Below, piece after piece: positions 9,151 through 18,284 of a DNA stretch of 64,000 bases (its first letter is position 1; the number at the start of each line of letters is the position of its first letter). The stretch spans positions 3,038,001 to 3,102,000 of the forward strand of contig NC_010681.1 of the NCBI RefSeq assembly GCF_000020125.1, in the 5' to 3' direction. Under the pieces are notes generated by a model. The model ran no database searches. It was not told the origin of the DNA and saw only the letters and a list, made by a program, of their open reading frames with translations. This DNA comes from Paraburkholderia phytofirmans PsJN. Lineage in GTDB: Bacteria; Pseudomonadota; Gammaproteobacteria; Burkholderiales; Burkholderiaceae. A program made the position numbers and the translations under genes.

Positions 9151-10821
9151 TCAAACACGCGAGACGTCGAATTGCGCCTTGCTGCCCTTGCCGTACACCT
9201 TGAGCGCGCCCTTCTCGCCCACTGCGTTCGGCCGGTTGAAAATCCAGTTCTGCCACGCGGTGAGACGGCCGAAAATGCGCGTCTCCATTGTTTCCGGACC
9301 GTTGAAGCGCAGGTTCGCTTCGAGTCCGGTCAATGCATCCGGCGACATCGCGGCGCGTTCTTCGAGCGCGATTCGGATTTCGTCGGCCCAGTCGATGTCG
9401 TCGGGCGATGCGGTCACGAGACCGAGGCGTTCGGCTTCGACTGGCTTGATCGGCTGACCGATCAGGGAGCGCACAGCATCGAGCGGCTCCGCTTCCTCAT
9501 AGAAACGGCGACCGAGACGCGACTGATGCGTGACCATCGGATAAAGGCCGAAGTTGACTTCGGACAGCGTGATGGCCGGCTCTTCCTCTTCGTTGCTCGG
9601 CAGCGCCGCCATATACGTGCGGTCGGCGGCGAACGCGAGTTCCGCGAAAGTGCCGGCGAAGCACGAGCCCGGCTCGATCAGCGCGAACAGCGAACGCGAC
9701 GAGACGTCGATGCGCGCCAGCGTGCGGCGCAACAGGCCGATGGTCTCGCGCACGAACCAGTGATCTTTGTGTTGCATAAGCGAGGCGTCCGCGGCGAGCA
9801 GATTCCGGGCGTCGCCTTCGGTCTTGAAGACCCATGTGCCGACCGCCAGTTCGTTGGTGCGCATGCAAAGGATCGCGTCGTCGAGTTCGCGGGCGAATTG
9901 CAACGGCCACCAGTTCACGCCGGCTGCGACGATCTCATCGATATTCGTGGGCGGTTCGCTCTGCGGCGCCTTGGCAGTGAACGTCGCGATACGTTTTGCA
10001 CGATCGATCGTGACGTCGAGCGTTTTATAAGTGAGGCCTTCTTCGCGATCCGTGCGTTCGATACGCGTGAGCACAACACCTTGTGCGTCAGCGGGACGAT
10101 CGCTTTGCTCGGCGAGTTCGAGCGCGCGTGCCTGGATCGCCTGGTCGAACTGATTCGGCTTCACGACTTCATCCACGAGACGCCATGCTTTCGCGCGCTC
10201 GCCGCGTACGCCCTCGACCACCGTGCAGAAGATATCGGCGCGATCGTGCCGCACCTTGCGTTTGTCGGTGACGCGCGTGAGGCCGCCGGTGCCCGGCAGC
10301 ACGCCGAGCAGCGGCACTTCCGGCAGCGACACCGATGACGAACGGTCGTCCACCAGATAGATCTCGTCACAGGCCAGAGCGAGCTCATAACCGCCACCGG
10401 CGCACGCACCGTTCACGGCAGCCAGAAACTTCAGTCCCGAATGACGCGACGAATCTTCCAGACCGTTGCGCGTTTCGTTGGTGAACTTGCAGAAGTTGAC
10501 CTTCCACGCATGCGTCGAGAGACCCAGCATGAAAATGTTGGCGCCCGAGCAGAACACGCGGTCTTTCAGGCTCGTCAGCACCACGGTTTTCACTTCGGGA
10601 TGCTCGAAGCGGATGCGCTGTACCGCGTCGTGCAGTTCGATGTCGACGCCGAGGTCGTACGAATTCAGCTTGAGCTTGTAGCCGTCACGAATGCCGCCGT
10701 CCTCGGCGATATCGATGCCGAGCGTCGCGACGGGACCGTTGAAGCTCAGCTTCCAGTGCTTGTACTGGGAGGGTTCAGTGCGGTAGTCAACCGGCGCGAC
10801 GGCGGTTTCTGCTGTGGACAT
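9151..10821 (-). CDS. boxC: 2,3-epoxybenzoyl-CoA dihydrolase BoxC
   Basis: BoxC hydrolyses 2,3-epoxybenzoyl-CoA, opening the ring to 3,4-dehydroadipyl-CoA semialdehyde and formate. At 556 residues it is a double crotonase-fold protein. The first half has the oxyanion region VFCSGANIFMLGLSTHAWKV and NGACAGGGYELALACDEIYL. The second half has a degenerate crotonase fold with PGSCFAGTFAELAFAADRTY. The start at 10821 follows CAGGAG. First gene of the boxCBA operon; its promoter at 10863-10891 is overlapped and flanked by GCACT/AGTGC elements. Confidence 0.96.
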   Translation of the reverse strand: MSTAETAVAPVDYRTEPSQYKHWKLSFNGPVATLGIDIAEDGGIRDGYKLKLNSYDLGVDIELHDAVQRIRFEHPEVKTVVLTSLKDRVFCSGANIFMLGLSTHAWKVNFCKFTNETRNGLEDSSRHSGLKFLAAVNGACAGGGYELALACDEIYLVDDRSSSVSLPEVPLLGVLPGTGGLTRVTDKRKVRHDRADIFCTVVEGVRGERAKAWRLVDEVVKPNQFDQAIQARALELAEQSDRPADAQGVVLTRIERTDREEGLTYKTLDVTIDRAKRIATFTAKAPQSEPPTNIDEIVAAGVNWWPLQFARELDDAILCMRTNELAVGTWVFKTEGDARNLLAADASLMQHKDHWFVRETIGLLRRTLARIDVSSRSLFALIEPGSCFAGTFAELAFAADRTYMAALPSNEEEEPAITLSEVNFGLYPMVTHQSRLGRRFYEEAEPLDAVRSLIGQPIKPVEAERLGLVTASPDDIDWADEIRIALEERAAMSPDALTGLEANLRFNGPETMETRIFGRLTAWQNWIFNRPNAVGEKGALKVYGKGSKAQFDVSRV

Positions 10822-10862
10822 GGGGCGTCTCCTGACTGGACGATGCAAAACTGTTTTTTTGA

Positions 10863-10903
10863 ACAATAGTGCACTGTCAAACCCATGTAAAGCACTTTAG
10901 TGC
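10863..10903 (-). promoter_or_regulatory. boxCBA promoter with candidate BoxR operators
   Basis: On the minus strand, TTTACA (10886-10891) and TATTGT (10863-10868) are separated by 17 bp, a good sigma-70 promoter for boxC. The spacer holds the palindrome AGTGCACT (10868-10875). GCACTTTAGTGC (10892-10903), an inverted GCACT/AGTGC with a 2-bp centre, lies directly upstream of the -35 box. The same motif recurs at the boxR/boxD promoter, so these are the best BoxR operator candidates. Confidence 0.65.
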
Positions 10904-10938
10904 ATGTTTGCTAGTAAACCCTGACGTCGAATTGCACG

Positions 10939-11913
10939 TTAGCCGAGCCGCGCTTCGTCGGGCGATTCCGCAGCGAGTCTCGCGGCGAGGCGGTCGCGCA
11001 GTTGCAGGTAGGCGTCGGCCAAGGTTTTTTCGCTGGTGTCGAAGGTCATGTCGGCGCGGGCGTAGAGCTCGCTGCGCCCCGCCAGGATGCGCTTCAGGTC
11101 GTCCATCGCCTCCTTGTTGCCCGACATCGGCCGCAGGTCGCCTTGCGCGACGACGCGGCGCATGTGCTCCTCCGGCGCGGCCTGCAGCCACACCGTATAG
11201 CAATGCGACAGCAACGTATTGAAGGTGCCCGACTCCGACACCAGCCCGCCCGGCGACGCGATCACCGCGCGTTCGTGTTCCTGAATCACGGCCTCCAGCG
11301 CGCGGTGTTCGTAACGCCGGTAAGCGGCCGCGCCATAAAGCGAATGAATCTCCGAGGGCGGGCAGCCGGCCAGTTGCTCGATTACACGTGTGAGTTCGAC
11401 GAACGGCACTTTGCGCTCCTGCGCGAGCATTCGTCCGAGCGTCGATTTGCCGGCGCCGCGCAGGCCGATCAACGCAATCCGGTCCTTGCGATGCGGGTCG
11501 CGCGGCGCCTGCGCGAACATCTCGGCGAGCGCCACGCGGGCGCGCTGCAAGGCCGCCTGATCGCGTCCCTGCAGCAGCTCGCGGATCAGCAGCCATTCGG
11601 CGGAGGCCGTGGTTTCGTCACCGATCACCTCGGCCAGCGAACAGTTCAAGGTGCCCGCGATCTGCCGCAGCACCAGCACCGACGCATTGCCCACCCCCGA
11701 CTCCAGATTCGCCAGATGCCGCTCCGACAGGCCGGTTTCCGCGGCTAACGTCTTGCGCGTCATGCCGCGGCGCGCGCGCAGCAGACGCACGCGTTCGCCC
11801 ATTGCCGTGAGAAACGGATCGCGCTCTGCGCCGCGCTCCGGCACCCGTTCGGCGCGGCTCGCGTCCTCGTCGGCTGAGTCGGCCAGCGGTACGGAAGAGT
11901 AATTTTGGTTCAT
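10939..11913 (-). CDS. boxR: Benzoyl-CoA-responsive transcriptional regulator BoxR (HTH + shikimate-kinase-like domain)
   Basis: This 324-residue BoxR/BzdR-type regulator has an XRE helix-turn-helix at about residues 38-98 (MTRKTLAAETGLSERHLANL). It is followed by a shikimate-kinase-like domain with Walker A GLRGAGKSTLG at about 150-160 and ASPGGLVSESGTF further on. In characterised members the kinase-like domain binds benzoyl-CoA and releases DNA. Start at 11913 is the first ATG giving the family N-terminus; its ribosome site is weak. It lies between boxCBA (same strand) and the divergent boxD-bclA operon, consistent with control of both. Confidence 0.93.
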   Translation of the reverse strand: MNQNYSSVPLADSADEDASRAERVPERGAERDPFLTAMGERVRLLRARRGMTRKTLAAETGLSERHLANLESGVGNASVLVLRQIAGTLNCSLAEVIGDETTASAEWLLIRELLQGRDQAALQRARVALAEMFAQAPRDPHRKDRIALIGLRGAGKSTLGRMLAQERKVPFVELTRVIEQLAGCPPSEIHSLYGAAAYRRYEHRALEAVIQEHERAVIASPGGLVSESGTFNTLLSHCYTVWLQAAPEEHMRRVVAQGDLRPMSGNKEAMDDLKRILAGRSELYARADMTFDTSEKTLADAYLQLRDRLAARLAAESPDEARLG

Positions 11914-11941
11914 GTTTTGCTGCCCGTTAACTTCGATACAT

Positions 11942-11982
11942 GTACTATAGTGCTTGACAGACACCAGGTGAACGGTTAATTT
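11942..11982. promoter_or_regulatory. boxR / boxD divergent promoter with a shared operator-like palindrome
   Basis: GTACTATAGTGC at 11942-11953 is the GCACT-NN-AGTGC motif with one mismatch. On the minus strand the boxR promoter reads TTCACC (11967-11972), 17 bp, TATAGT (11944-11949), so the -10 lies inside the motif. On the plus strand TTGACA (11954-11959), 17 bp, TAATTT (11977-11982) abuts the motif and points to the DUF4863-boxD-bclA operon. One bound regulator could therefore block both promoters. Confidence 0.62.
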
Positions 11983-12105
11983 TCGCCAAATATTGATCCA
12001 ATAACAAACGCTGTTGAGAACTTTCGGCAGCGTCACGGAGATGGCGCGACGACTCGCATGCATTAACGTGCGTGTGCGGTCGAAGGCGCCGATCTGGAGG
12101 CTCGC

Positions 12106-12573
12106 ATGTCCCCACATGAATTCCAGCGCCTGATCGCGGGCGTCACGGAGCAACTCGACGGCCGGCCGCTCGACGGCGAGCTGGCGGACTGGCTGAACGA
12201 CACCTATCCCGCCGACGGAGACGCGTTCCGCGAGCTTGCAGAGGCATGCCGAACCGGCGTCGCCGAAGGCTGGCTGTGCAACCGCGAAGGCGGCGGCATT
12301 CGCTACGGCCGCATCTTCAAGGCGCTGCCCGAAACCCACGGCTTTTCCGTCGACGTCGTCGATATGAAGGATATTGCCGGTCCGCATCATGTTCATCCGA
12401 ACGGCGAGATCGATCTGATCATGCCGCTCACCGAAGGCACCACCTTCGACGGCCACCCGGCCGGCTGGTGCGTGTACGGGCCCGGCTCCGCCCATCGGCC
12501 GACGGTGGCGAACGGCGAGGCGTTGGTGCTCTATCTCCTGCCGCAAGGCGCCATCGAATTCACTCCCGCCTGA
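12106..12573 (+). CDS. DUF4863 / 4-hydroxylaminobenzoate-lyase-like protein of the box cluster
   Basis: This 155-residue soluble protein starts MSPHEFQRLIAGVTEQLDGR after a GGAGG ribosome site. Its second half is a small cupin-like fold with conserved GPHHVHPNGEIDLIMPL, WCVYGPGSAHRPTV and LYLLPQGAIEFTPA. From memory it matches the DUF4863 family, which includes PnbB (4-hydroxylaminobenzoate lyase) and is often found in box clusters. It is first in the plus-strand operon with boxD, the ligase and the hydrolase. Its role in benzoyl-CoA metabolism is unproven; the His/Glu cluster could bind metal. Functional name moderate, family membership good. Confidence 0.75.
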   Translation: MSPHEFQRLIAGVTEQLDGRPLDGELADWLNDTYPADGDAFRELAEACRTGVAEGWLCNREGGGIRYGRIFKALPETHGFSVDVVDMKDIAGPHHVHPNGEIDLIMPLTEGTTFDGHPAGWCVYGPGSAHRPTVANGEALVLYLLPQGAIEFTPA

Positions 12574-12581
12574 GCGCCGCC

Positions 12582-14177
12582 ATGACCGAACTCCTGAAGA
12601 ACCATGTAGCCGGCCAATGGATCGCCGGCAGCGGCACAGGCGTCACGCTCACCGATCCGGTGACAGGCGTCGCGCTCGTGCGTGTGTCGAGCGAAGGTCT
12701 CGATCTCGCACACGCGTTCGGCTTTGCGCGCGATACCGGCGGCGCCGCGTTGCGCGCCTTGACCTACGCGCAGCGCGCCGCCCGTCTCGCCGATATCGTC
12801 AAGCTGCTGCAAGCGAAACGCGACGACTACTATGCGATCGCCACCGCGAACTCCGGCACCACGCGCAACGACTCGGCCGTCGATATCGACGGCGGCATTT
12901 TCACGCTCTCGTATTACGCGAAACTCGGTGCGTCGCTCGGCGACGTGCATGCGCTGCGTGACGGCGAAAGCGTCTCGCTGAGCAAGGATCAATCGTTCAG
13001 CGTGCAGCACGTGCTCACGCCGACACGCGGCGTCGCGCTCTTTATCAACGCGTTCAATTTTCCATCGTGGGGCTTGTGGGAGAAAGCTGCGCCAGCGTTG
13101 CTATCCGGCGTGCCCGTCATCGTCAAACCGGCTACGGCAACCGCCTGGCTCACCCAACGCATGGTCGCCGATGTGGTCGACGCGGGCATTCTGCCGCCCG
13201 GCGCGCTCTCGGTGATTTGCGGCAGTTCGGCGGGCCTGCTCGATCAGATTCAGTCTTTCGACGTCGTGTCGTTCACGGGCTCGGCGCAAACCGCCGCCAC
13301 GTTGCGCGCGCATCCGGCCTTCGTGCAGCGCGGCGCGCGTCTGAACGTCGAAGCCGACAGCCTGAATAGCGCGATTCTGTGCGCCGACGCCGCGCCCGGC
13401 ACACCGGCCTTCGATCTCTTCATCAAGGAAGTGGTGCGCGAAATGACGGTGAAATCCGGGCAAAAATGCACGGCGATCCGGCGCGCGTTCGTCCCCGAGG
13501 GCGCACTTGAAGCCGTGCTCGAAGCGCTCAACGCGAAGCTCGCGAAAATCACCGTCGGCGATCCGCGCAACGACACCGTGCGCATGGGTTCGCTCGTGAG
13601 CCGCGAGCAATACGAGAACGTGCTGGCCGGCATCGCGGCGCTGCGCGAAGAAGCGGTGCTCGCCTTCGACGGCTCCGCTGTGCCGCTCATCGACGCAGAC
13701 TCAAATATCGCGGCTTGCATCGCGCCGCATCTGTTCGTGGTCAATGATCCGGATAACGCGACGCTACTGCACGACGTCGAAGTGTTCGGACCGGTGGCGA
13801 GCGTGGCGCCCTATCGCGTCGCCACTGACGCAGCAACGTTGCCCGAAGCGCACGCGGTCGCGCTCGCGCGGCGCGGCCAGGGATCGCTCGTCGCCTCGAT
13901 CTATTCGAACGACGAAGCACATCTCGGCCGTCTTGCGCTCGAACTTGCGGATTCGCATGGCCGCGTGCATGCCATTTCGCCTTCAGTCCAGCAGAGTCAA
14001 ACGGGTCACGGCAACGTGATGCCGATGTCGCTGCACGGCGGCCCGGGCCGCGCGGGCGGCGGCGAGGAACTCGGCGGCTTGCGCGCGCTAGGTTTCTATC
14101 ACCGGCGTTCGGCCATTCAGGCAGCGAGCGCGGCAATCGGCTCGCTGACGCAAGCGACTCATTTGCCCAAGACCTGA
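12582..14177 (+). CDS. boxD: 3,4-dehydroadipyl-CoA semialdehyde dehydrogenase BoxD
   Basis: BoxD oxidises the ring-opened semialdehyde to 3,4-dehydroadipyl-CoA with NADP+. The 531-residue protein is an aldehyde dehydrogenase of the PaaZ-N-terminal type: FINAFNFPSWGLWEKAAPAL, VSFTGSAQTAATL, NVEADSLNSAIL with the catalytic Glu, and SGQKCTAIRR with the catalytic Cys. The C-terminus has the family's MSLHGGPGRAGGGEELGGLR. Start at 12582 lies 8 bp after the DUF4863 stop, so the two are almost certainly co-transcribed. Confidence 0.95.
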   Translation: MTELLKNHVAGQWIAGSGTGVTLTDPVTGVALVRVSSEGLDLAHAFGFARDTGGAALRALTYAQRAARLADIVKLLQAKRDDYYAIATANSGTTRNDSAVDIDGGIFTLSYYAKLGASLGDVHALRDGESVSLSKDQSFSVQHVLTPTRGVALFINAFNFPSWGLWEKAAPALLSGVPVIVKPATATAWLTQRMVADVVDAGILPPGALSVICGSSAGLLDQIQSFDVVSFTGSAQTAATLRAHPAFVQRGARLNVEADSLNSAILCADAAPGTPAFDLFIKEVVREMTVKSGQKCTAIRRAFVPEGALEAVLEALNAKLAKITVGDPRNDTVRMGSLVSREQYENVLAGIAALREEAVLAFDGSAVPLIDADSNIAACIAPHLFVVNDPDNATLLHDVEVFGPVASVAPYRVATDAATLPEAHAVALARRGQGSLVASIYSNDEAHLGRLALELADSHGRVHAISPSVQQSQTGHGNVMPMSLHGGPGRAGGGEELGGLRALGFYHRRSAIQAASAAIGSLTQATHLPKT

Positions 14178-14286
14178 CGGCGCACGAATCTAACGATAAG
14201 GACCGGGCAAGCACATTAGCCTGACAGCATCAAGCGGATCACGAGCACAGAATAGCCGGACCGCGCCCACCCGATGGAGGAGACAC

Positions 14287-15879
14287 ATGGAAGCCCTGTT
14301 GGAAAAGGCCGCGAATCAGCCCGCCGCGACAGCCGAAGCGCCGCCCGCGCTATTCAATTTCGCGGCCTACCTGTTTCGACTGAACGAAACACGCGCCACC
14401 AAGACCGCCTATATCGACGACACCGGCAGCATTACCTACGGTGAACTGGAAGAACGAGCGCGGCGCTTCGCTAGCGCGCTGCGAACGCTCGGCGTGCATC
14501 CCGAAGAGCGCGTGCTGCTCGTCATGCTCGATACCATCGCGCTGCCGGTTGCCTTTCTCGGCGCGCTCTACGCGGGCGTCGTGCCGGTCGTTGCGAACAC
14601 GCTGCTCACGCCCGCCGACTACGTGTATATGCTCACGCATAGCCATGCGCGCGCGGTGATCGCCTCGGGTGCGCTGGTGCAGAACGTAACGCAAGCGCTA
14701 GATTCCTCCGAACATGACGGTTGTCAGTTGATCGTCTCGCAGCCGTGTGAAGGCGAGCCGCTTCTCGCGCCTCTGCTCGAAGAATTGATCGACGCCGCCG
14801 CGCCCGCCGCCAAAGCCGCGGCAACCGGTTGCGACGACATCGCCTTCTGGCTGTATTCGTCAGGCTCGACCGGCAAACCGAAGGGCACGGTCCATACGCA
14901 TGCAAACCTGTACTGGACCGCCGAACTTTACGCGAAGCCGATCCTCGGTATCGCCGAAAGCGACGTGGTGTTCTCCGCAGCCAAGCTGTTCTTTGCATAC
15001 GGTCTCGGCAACGGCCTGACGTTTCCGCTGTCGGTCGGCGCCACGGCGATCCTGATGGCGGAGCGTCCCACCGCCGACGCAATTTTCATGCGTCTCGTCA
15101 AACATCGCCCTACCGTATTCTACGGCGTACCCACGCTCTACGCGAACATGCTGGTCTCACCCAACTTGCCCGCACGCGCCGATGTCGCGATGCGGATCTG
15201 CACCTCGGCGGGCGAAGCGTTGCCGCGTGAAATCGGCGAGCGCTTCACCGCGCATTTCGGCTGCGAGATTCTCGACGGCATCGGCTCGACAGAAATGCTG
15301 CATATCTTCCTGTCCAATCGCGCGGGCGCGGTCGAGTATGGGACGACGGGGCGACCCGTGCCGGGATACGAAGTCGAGTTGCGCGACGACGCCGGTCACG
15401 CCGTGGCCGATGGCGAAGTCGGCGATCTGTACATCAAAGGCCCGAGCGCAGCCGTGATGTACTGGAACAACCGCGAGAAAACGCGCGCTACTTTTCTCGG
15501 CGAATGGATTCGCAGCGGCGACAAGTACTGCCGGCTGGCGAACGGCTGCTATGTCTACGCGGGCCGCAGCGACGACATGCTCAAGGTGAGCGGCCAGTAT
15601 GTCTCGCCGGTCGAAGTGGAAATGGTGCTGGTGCAGCACGGCGCGGTGCTCGAAGCGGCGGTGGTCGGCGTCGATCACGGCGGCCTCGTCAAGACCCGCG
15701 CGTTCGTGGTGTTGAAGCGTGAATTCGCGGCGTCTGAGATACTCGCGGAAGAGTTGAAGGCTTTCGTGAAGGACCGCCTCGCGCCACATAAATACCCGCG
15801 CGATATCGTGTTCGTCGACGATTTGCCGAAGACTGCCACCGGAAAAATTCAACGCTTCAAACTGCGCGAGCAGTCATAA
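14287..15879 (+). CDS. bclA: Benzoate-CoA ligase
   Basis: This 530-residue ANL-superfamily ligase activates benzoate to benzoyl-CoA, the entry reaction of the box route. It starts after GGAGGAGACAC. Motifs are the AMP-binding YSSGSTGKPKGTVHTHANLY, the benzoate-CoA-ligase hallmark AKLFFAYGLGNGLTFPLSVG, DGIGSTEMLHIF, GEWIRSGDKYCR and the C-terminal catalytic lysine segment PKTATGKIQRFKLREQS. It lies 109 bp after boxD in the same orientation and 8 bp before the alpha/beta hydrolase. Confidence 0.95.
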   Translation: MEALLEKAANQPAATAEAPPALFNFAAYLFRLNETRATKTAYIDDTGSITYGELEERARRFASALRTLGVHPEERVLLVMLDTIALPVAFLGALYAGVVPVVANTLLTPADYVYMLTHSHARAVIASGALVQNVTQALDSSEHDGCQLIVSQPCEGEPLLAPLLEELIDAAAPAAKAAATGCDDIAFWLYSSGSTGKPKGTVHTHANLYWTAELYAKPILGIAESDVVFSAAKLFFAYGLGNGLTFPLSVGATAILMAERPTADAIFMRLVKHRPTVFYGVPTLYANMLVSPNLPARADVAMRICTSAGEALPREIGERFTAHFGCEILDGIGSTEMLHIFLSNRAGAVEYGTTGRPVPGYEVELRDDAGHAVADGEVGDLYIKGPSAAVMYWNNREKTRATFLGEWIRSGDKYCRLANGCYVYAGRSDDMLKVSGQYVSPVEVEMVLVQHGAVLEAAVVGVDHGGLVKTRAFVVLKREFAASEILAEELKAFVKDRLAPHKYPRDIVFVDDLPKTATGKIQRFKLREQS

Positions 15880-15887
15880 GGTGATTT

Positions 15888-16742
15888 ATGCAGAACCCCG
15901 CCATTGGCAACGTTGCAGCGACGACCGCCAGCGAATTCGCTGATTTGCCTGCTACCGCGTCGCATGGGCCGTTGCGCATCGAGTATCGTTGGCTCAATGA
16001 AGCGGCAGGCGACGCGCCGATCGCCGTCTTCCTGCACGAAGGTCTCGGCTCGATCGCGATGTGGCGCGACTGGCCGCAAACGCTGTGCGAACGGCTCGGC
16101 ATGCGCGGGCTGGTTTATTCACGGCCCGGCTACGGACTTTCCACCCCGCGTCCGCATGCAGTGAAGTGGCCCGTCGATTTCATGACGGCGCAGGCGCGCG
16201 ACATTCTGCCCGCTTTGCTCGACGCACTCGATATCGATATGCGCGAACGCCGGCGCATGTGGGTGATCGGCCACAGCGATGGCGGTTCGATCACGCTGCT
16301 GTATGCGGCACTCCATCCGGAAGAATTGGCCGGTGCGGTGGCCATTGCGCCGCACGTTTTCGTCGAAGATATTTCAGTGGAGAGTATCGCGCAGACCAAA
16401 CAACTCTACGAAACAACGGACCTGCGCAGCAAGCTCGCCCGCTATCACGCGGACGTCGATTCCGCGTTTTATGGCTGGAACGACATCTGGCTGAATCCGG
16501 CATTCAGGCAGTGGTCGATTGCAGAAGAAATGGCGTCGATCCGCAAGCCGCTGCTCGCGGTGCAAGGCCACGACGACAACTACGGCACGATGGCCCAAAT
16601 TGACACGATCGCCGTACAGGTGCCGCATGCGCAACTGGTCAAGCTCGACGCTTGCGGGCACTCGCCGCATCGCGACGCGCCGCAACCGCTGAACGACGCC
16701 ATTGCGGCATTCGTTTCGAGCGCGGCGCGTCTGGACCATTGA
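15888..16742 (+). CDS. Alpha/beta-fold hydrolase of the box cluster
   Basis: This is a 284-residue single-domain alpha/beta hydrolase. An oxyanion-type FLHEGLGSIAMWRDWP is followed by the nucleophile elbow VIGHSDGGSITLLYAALHP (Ser in GHSDGG), an acidic residue near AVQGHDDNYGT, and the catalytic His in DACGHSPHRDAP. There is no signal peptide, so it acts in the cytoplasm. Its start is 8 bp after the benzoate-CoA ligase stop, so it is part of the operon. It could hydrolyse CoA thioesters, enol-lactones or trapped intermediates of the pathway, but no substrate can be read from sequence. Confidence 0.85.
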   Translation: MQNPAIGNVAATTASEFADLPATASHGPLRIEYRWLNEAAGDAPIAVFLHEGLGSIAMWRDWPQTLCERLGMRGLVYSRPGYGLSTPRPHAVKWPVDFMTAQARDILPALLDALDIDMRERRRMWVIGHSDGGSITLLYAALHPEELAGAVAIAPHVFVEDISVESIAQTKQLYETTDLRSKLARYHADVDSAFYGWNDIWLNPAFRQWSIAEEMASIRKPLLAVQGHDDNYGTMAQIDTIAVQVPHAQLVKLDACGHSPHRDAPQPLNDAIAAFVSSAARLDH

Positions 16743-16752
16743 GGTCATGAGC

Positions 16753-16777
16753 GCGGCGCGTCTTCACGACGCGCCGC
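16753..16777. terminator. Hairpin between convergent operons
   Basis: GCGGCGCGTC (16753-16762) pairs with GACGCGCCGC (16768-16777) across a 5-base loop, between the stops of the hydrolase (16742) and gntP (16805). The 10-bp GC-rich stem suits a bidirectional terminator, though neither side has a long T tract. Confidence 0.5.
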
Positions 16778-16804
16778 ATTGCAGCGCTATTGCTGTCGAA
16801 CCGC

Positions 16805-18175
16805 TCAGATCACCGTCGACAAACCCAGCGTCAACAACAATGCTGTCACCGAGATGATCGTTTCGCAAACGGTCCATGTCTTGAAGGTTTGCGGCACCGT
16901 CATGCCGAAGTACTCCTTCACCAGCCAGAAGCCGCCGTCGTTCACGTGCGAGAGGATTAGCGACCCCGCACCGGTGGCCAGCACCAGCAACTCGGGGCGC
17001 ACGCCACCCACCGTGCTTGCGGCCGCAGCCGCGATCGGCGCGATGATGCCGGCAGCCGTTGCCATCGCCACCGTCGCCGAACCGGTCGCCACGCGAATCA
17101 GCGCCGCCACCAGCCAGGCGAGAATCAGCAACGGCACGTGCGCGCCGGTCGCGACATCCACAATCGCTTTCGACGCGCCGCTGTCGATCAGAATGCGCCC
17201 GAAACCCGCGCCCGCTCCCACCACCAGCGTGATGCTCGCGGTCGGCGCAAGACATTCGTTGGTGAACTTGAGGATCTGGTCGCGGTTGAAGCCGCGCGCC
17301 TTGCCGAAGGTGATGAAGCTCAACAGCACAGCCAGCAGCAGCGCCATGTCCGGGTGACCGATCAGGCGCAGCACGTTATTCGCTGTCGATTTGGCCGGCA
17401 CGATCAAATCGGCCCAACTGCCGACCAGCATCAGCAGCACCGGCAACAACACTGTCAACAGGGTGATGCCGAAGCCCGGCAACTCCTGGTGCGAGCGCTT
17501 CGCGTCCTGTTCGATGAATTGCTGCGCCATCGGATTGACGCCGTCGAGCACGACAAAGCGCGCGATCAGCTTCGAGAACAACGGACCGGCAATCGCAGCG
17601 GTCGGAATACCGACGATCAGTGCGTAGAAAATCGTGTGGCCGATATCCGCGTTGTACGCGGTCACTGCGAGCAACGCGGCCGGATGCGGCGGAATCAGCC
17701 CGTGCACGACCGAGAGACCCGCCACCATCGGAATGCCGACGCGAATCATCGAGGTGCCGGTACGCTGCGCCACGTTGAACGCAATCGGAATCAGCAGCAC
17801 GAAGCCGACTTCGAAGAACACCGGCAAGCCGACGAGGAACGCGATGCACATCATCGCCCAATGCACGTTCTTCGGACCGAACAGGTCGATCAACGTGCGT
17901 GCGATGCGCTCCGCGCCGCCCGACTCGGCCATCATCTTGCCGAGCATGGTGCCCAGACCGACCACGATCGCAATGTGGCCGAGCGTGCCGCCCACGCCGG
18001 TTTCGAACGACTTGAGAATCGACGTCGCCGGCATGCCGACGGCCAGCGCCAACGCCACCGACACCACCATCAAGGTGATGAACGGATTCATCTTGAAGCG
18101 CGCGATCAGCACGACGAGCGCGATGATGGCGATCAATGCATAGACGAGTAACAGACTTCCTTGAACGGTCGCCAT
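16805..18175 (-). CDS. GntP-family permease (sugar acid / D-serine type)
   Basis: This is a 456-residue integral membrane protein with about 12 hydrophobic helices. Typical GntP segments are FKMNPFITLMVVSVALALAV, GFGRILIDSGASKAIVD, ATGSATVAMATAAGIIAPI and SHVNDGGFWLVKEYFGMTV. Characterised GntP members import gluconate and other sugar acids, and DsdX imports D-serine. Start at 18175 has AGGAG upstream. It lies downstream of a porin and a SelA-like PLP enzyme on the same strand, suggesting uptake of the substrate of that enzyme. The exact substrate is open. Confidence 0.9.
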   Translation of the reverse strand: MATVQGSLLLVYALIAIIALVVLIARFKMNPFITLMVVSVALALAVGMPATSILKSFETGVGGTLGHIAIVVGLGTMLGKMMAESGGAERIARTLIDLFGPKNVHWAMMCIAFLVGLPVFFEVGFVLLIPIAFNVAQRTGTSMIRVGIPMVAGLSVVHGLIPPHPAALLAVTAYNADIGHTIFYALIVGIPTAAIAGPLFSKLIARFVVLDGVNPMAQQFIEQDAKRSHQELPGFGITLLTVLLPVLLMLVGSWADLIVPAKSTANNVLRLIGHPDMALLLAVLLSFITFGKARGFNRDQILKFTNECLAPTASITLVVGAGAGFGRILIDSGASKAIVDVATGAHVPLLILAWLVAALIRVATGSATVAMATAAGIIAPIAAAAASTVGGVRPELLVLATGAGSLILSHVNDGGFWLVKEYFGMTVPQTFKTWTVCETIISVTALLLTLGLSTVI

Positions 18176-18284
18176 AGGTGCTCCTGAAGGGAAAGAACCG
18201 CGCCGCCGCTTTGAGCGCTTTGCAGCGCTCTCTGCCGCATAGGTCACACGACATGCTGCGAATGCGACAACGCGGGCGGCGTGC

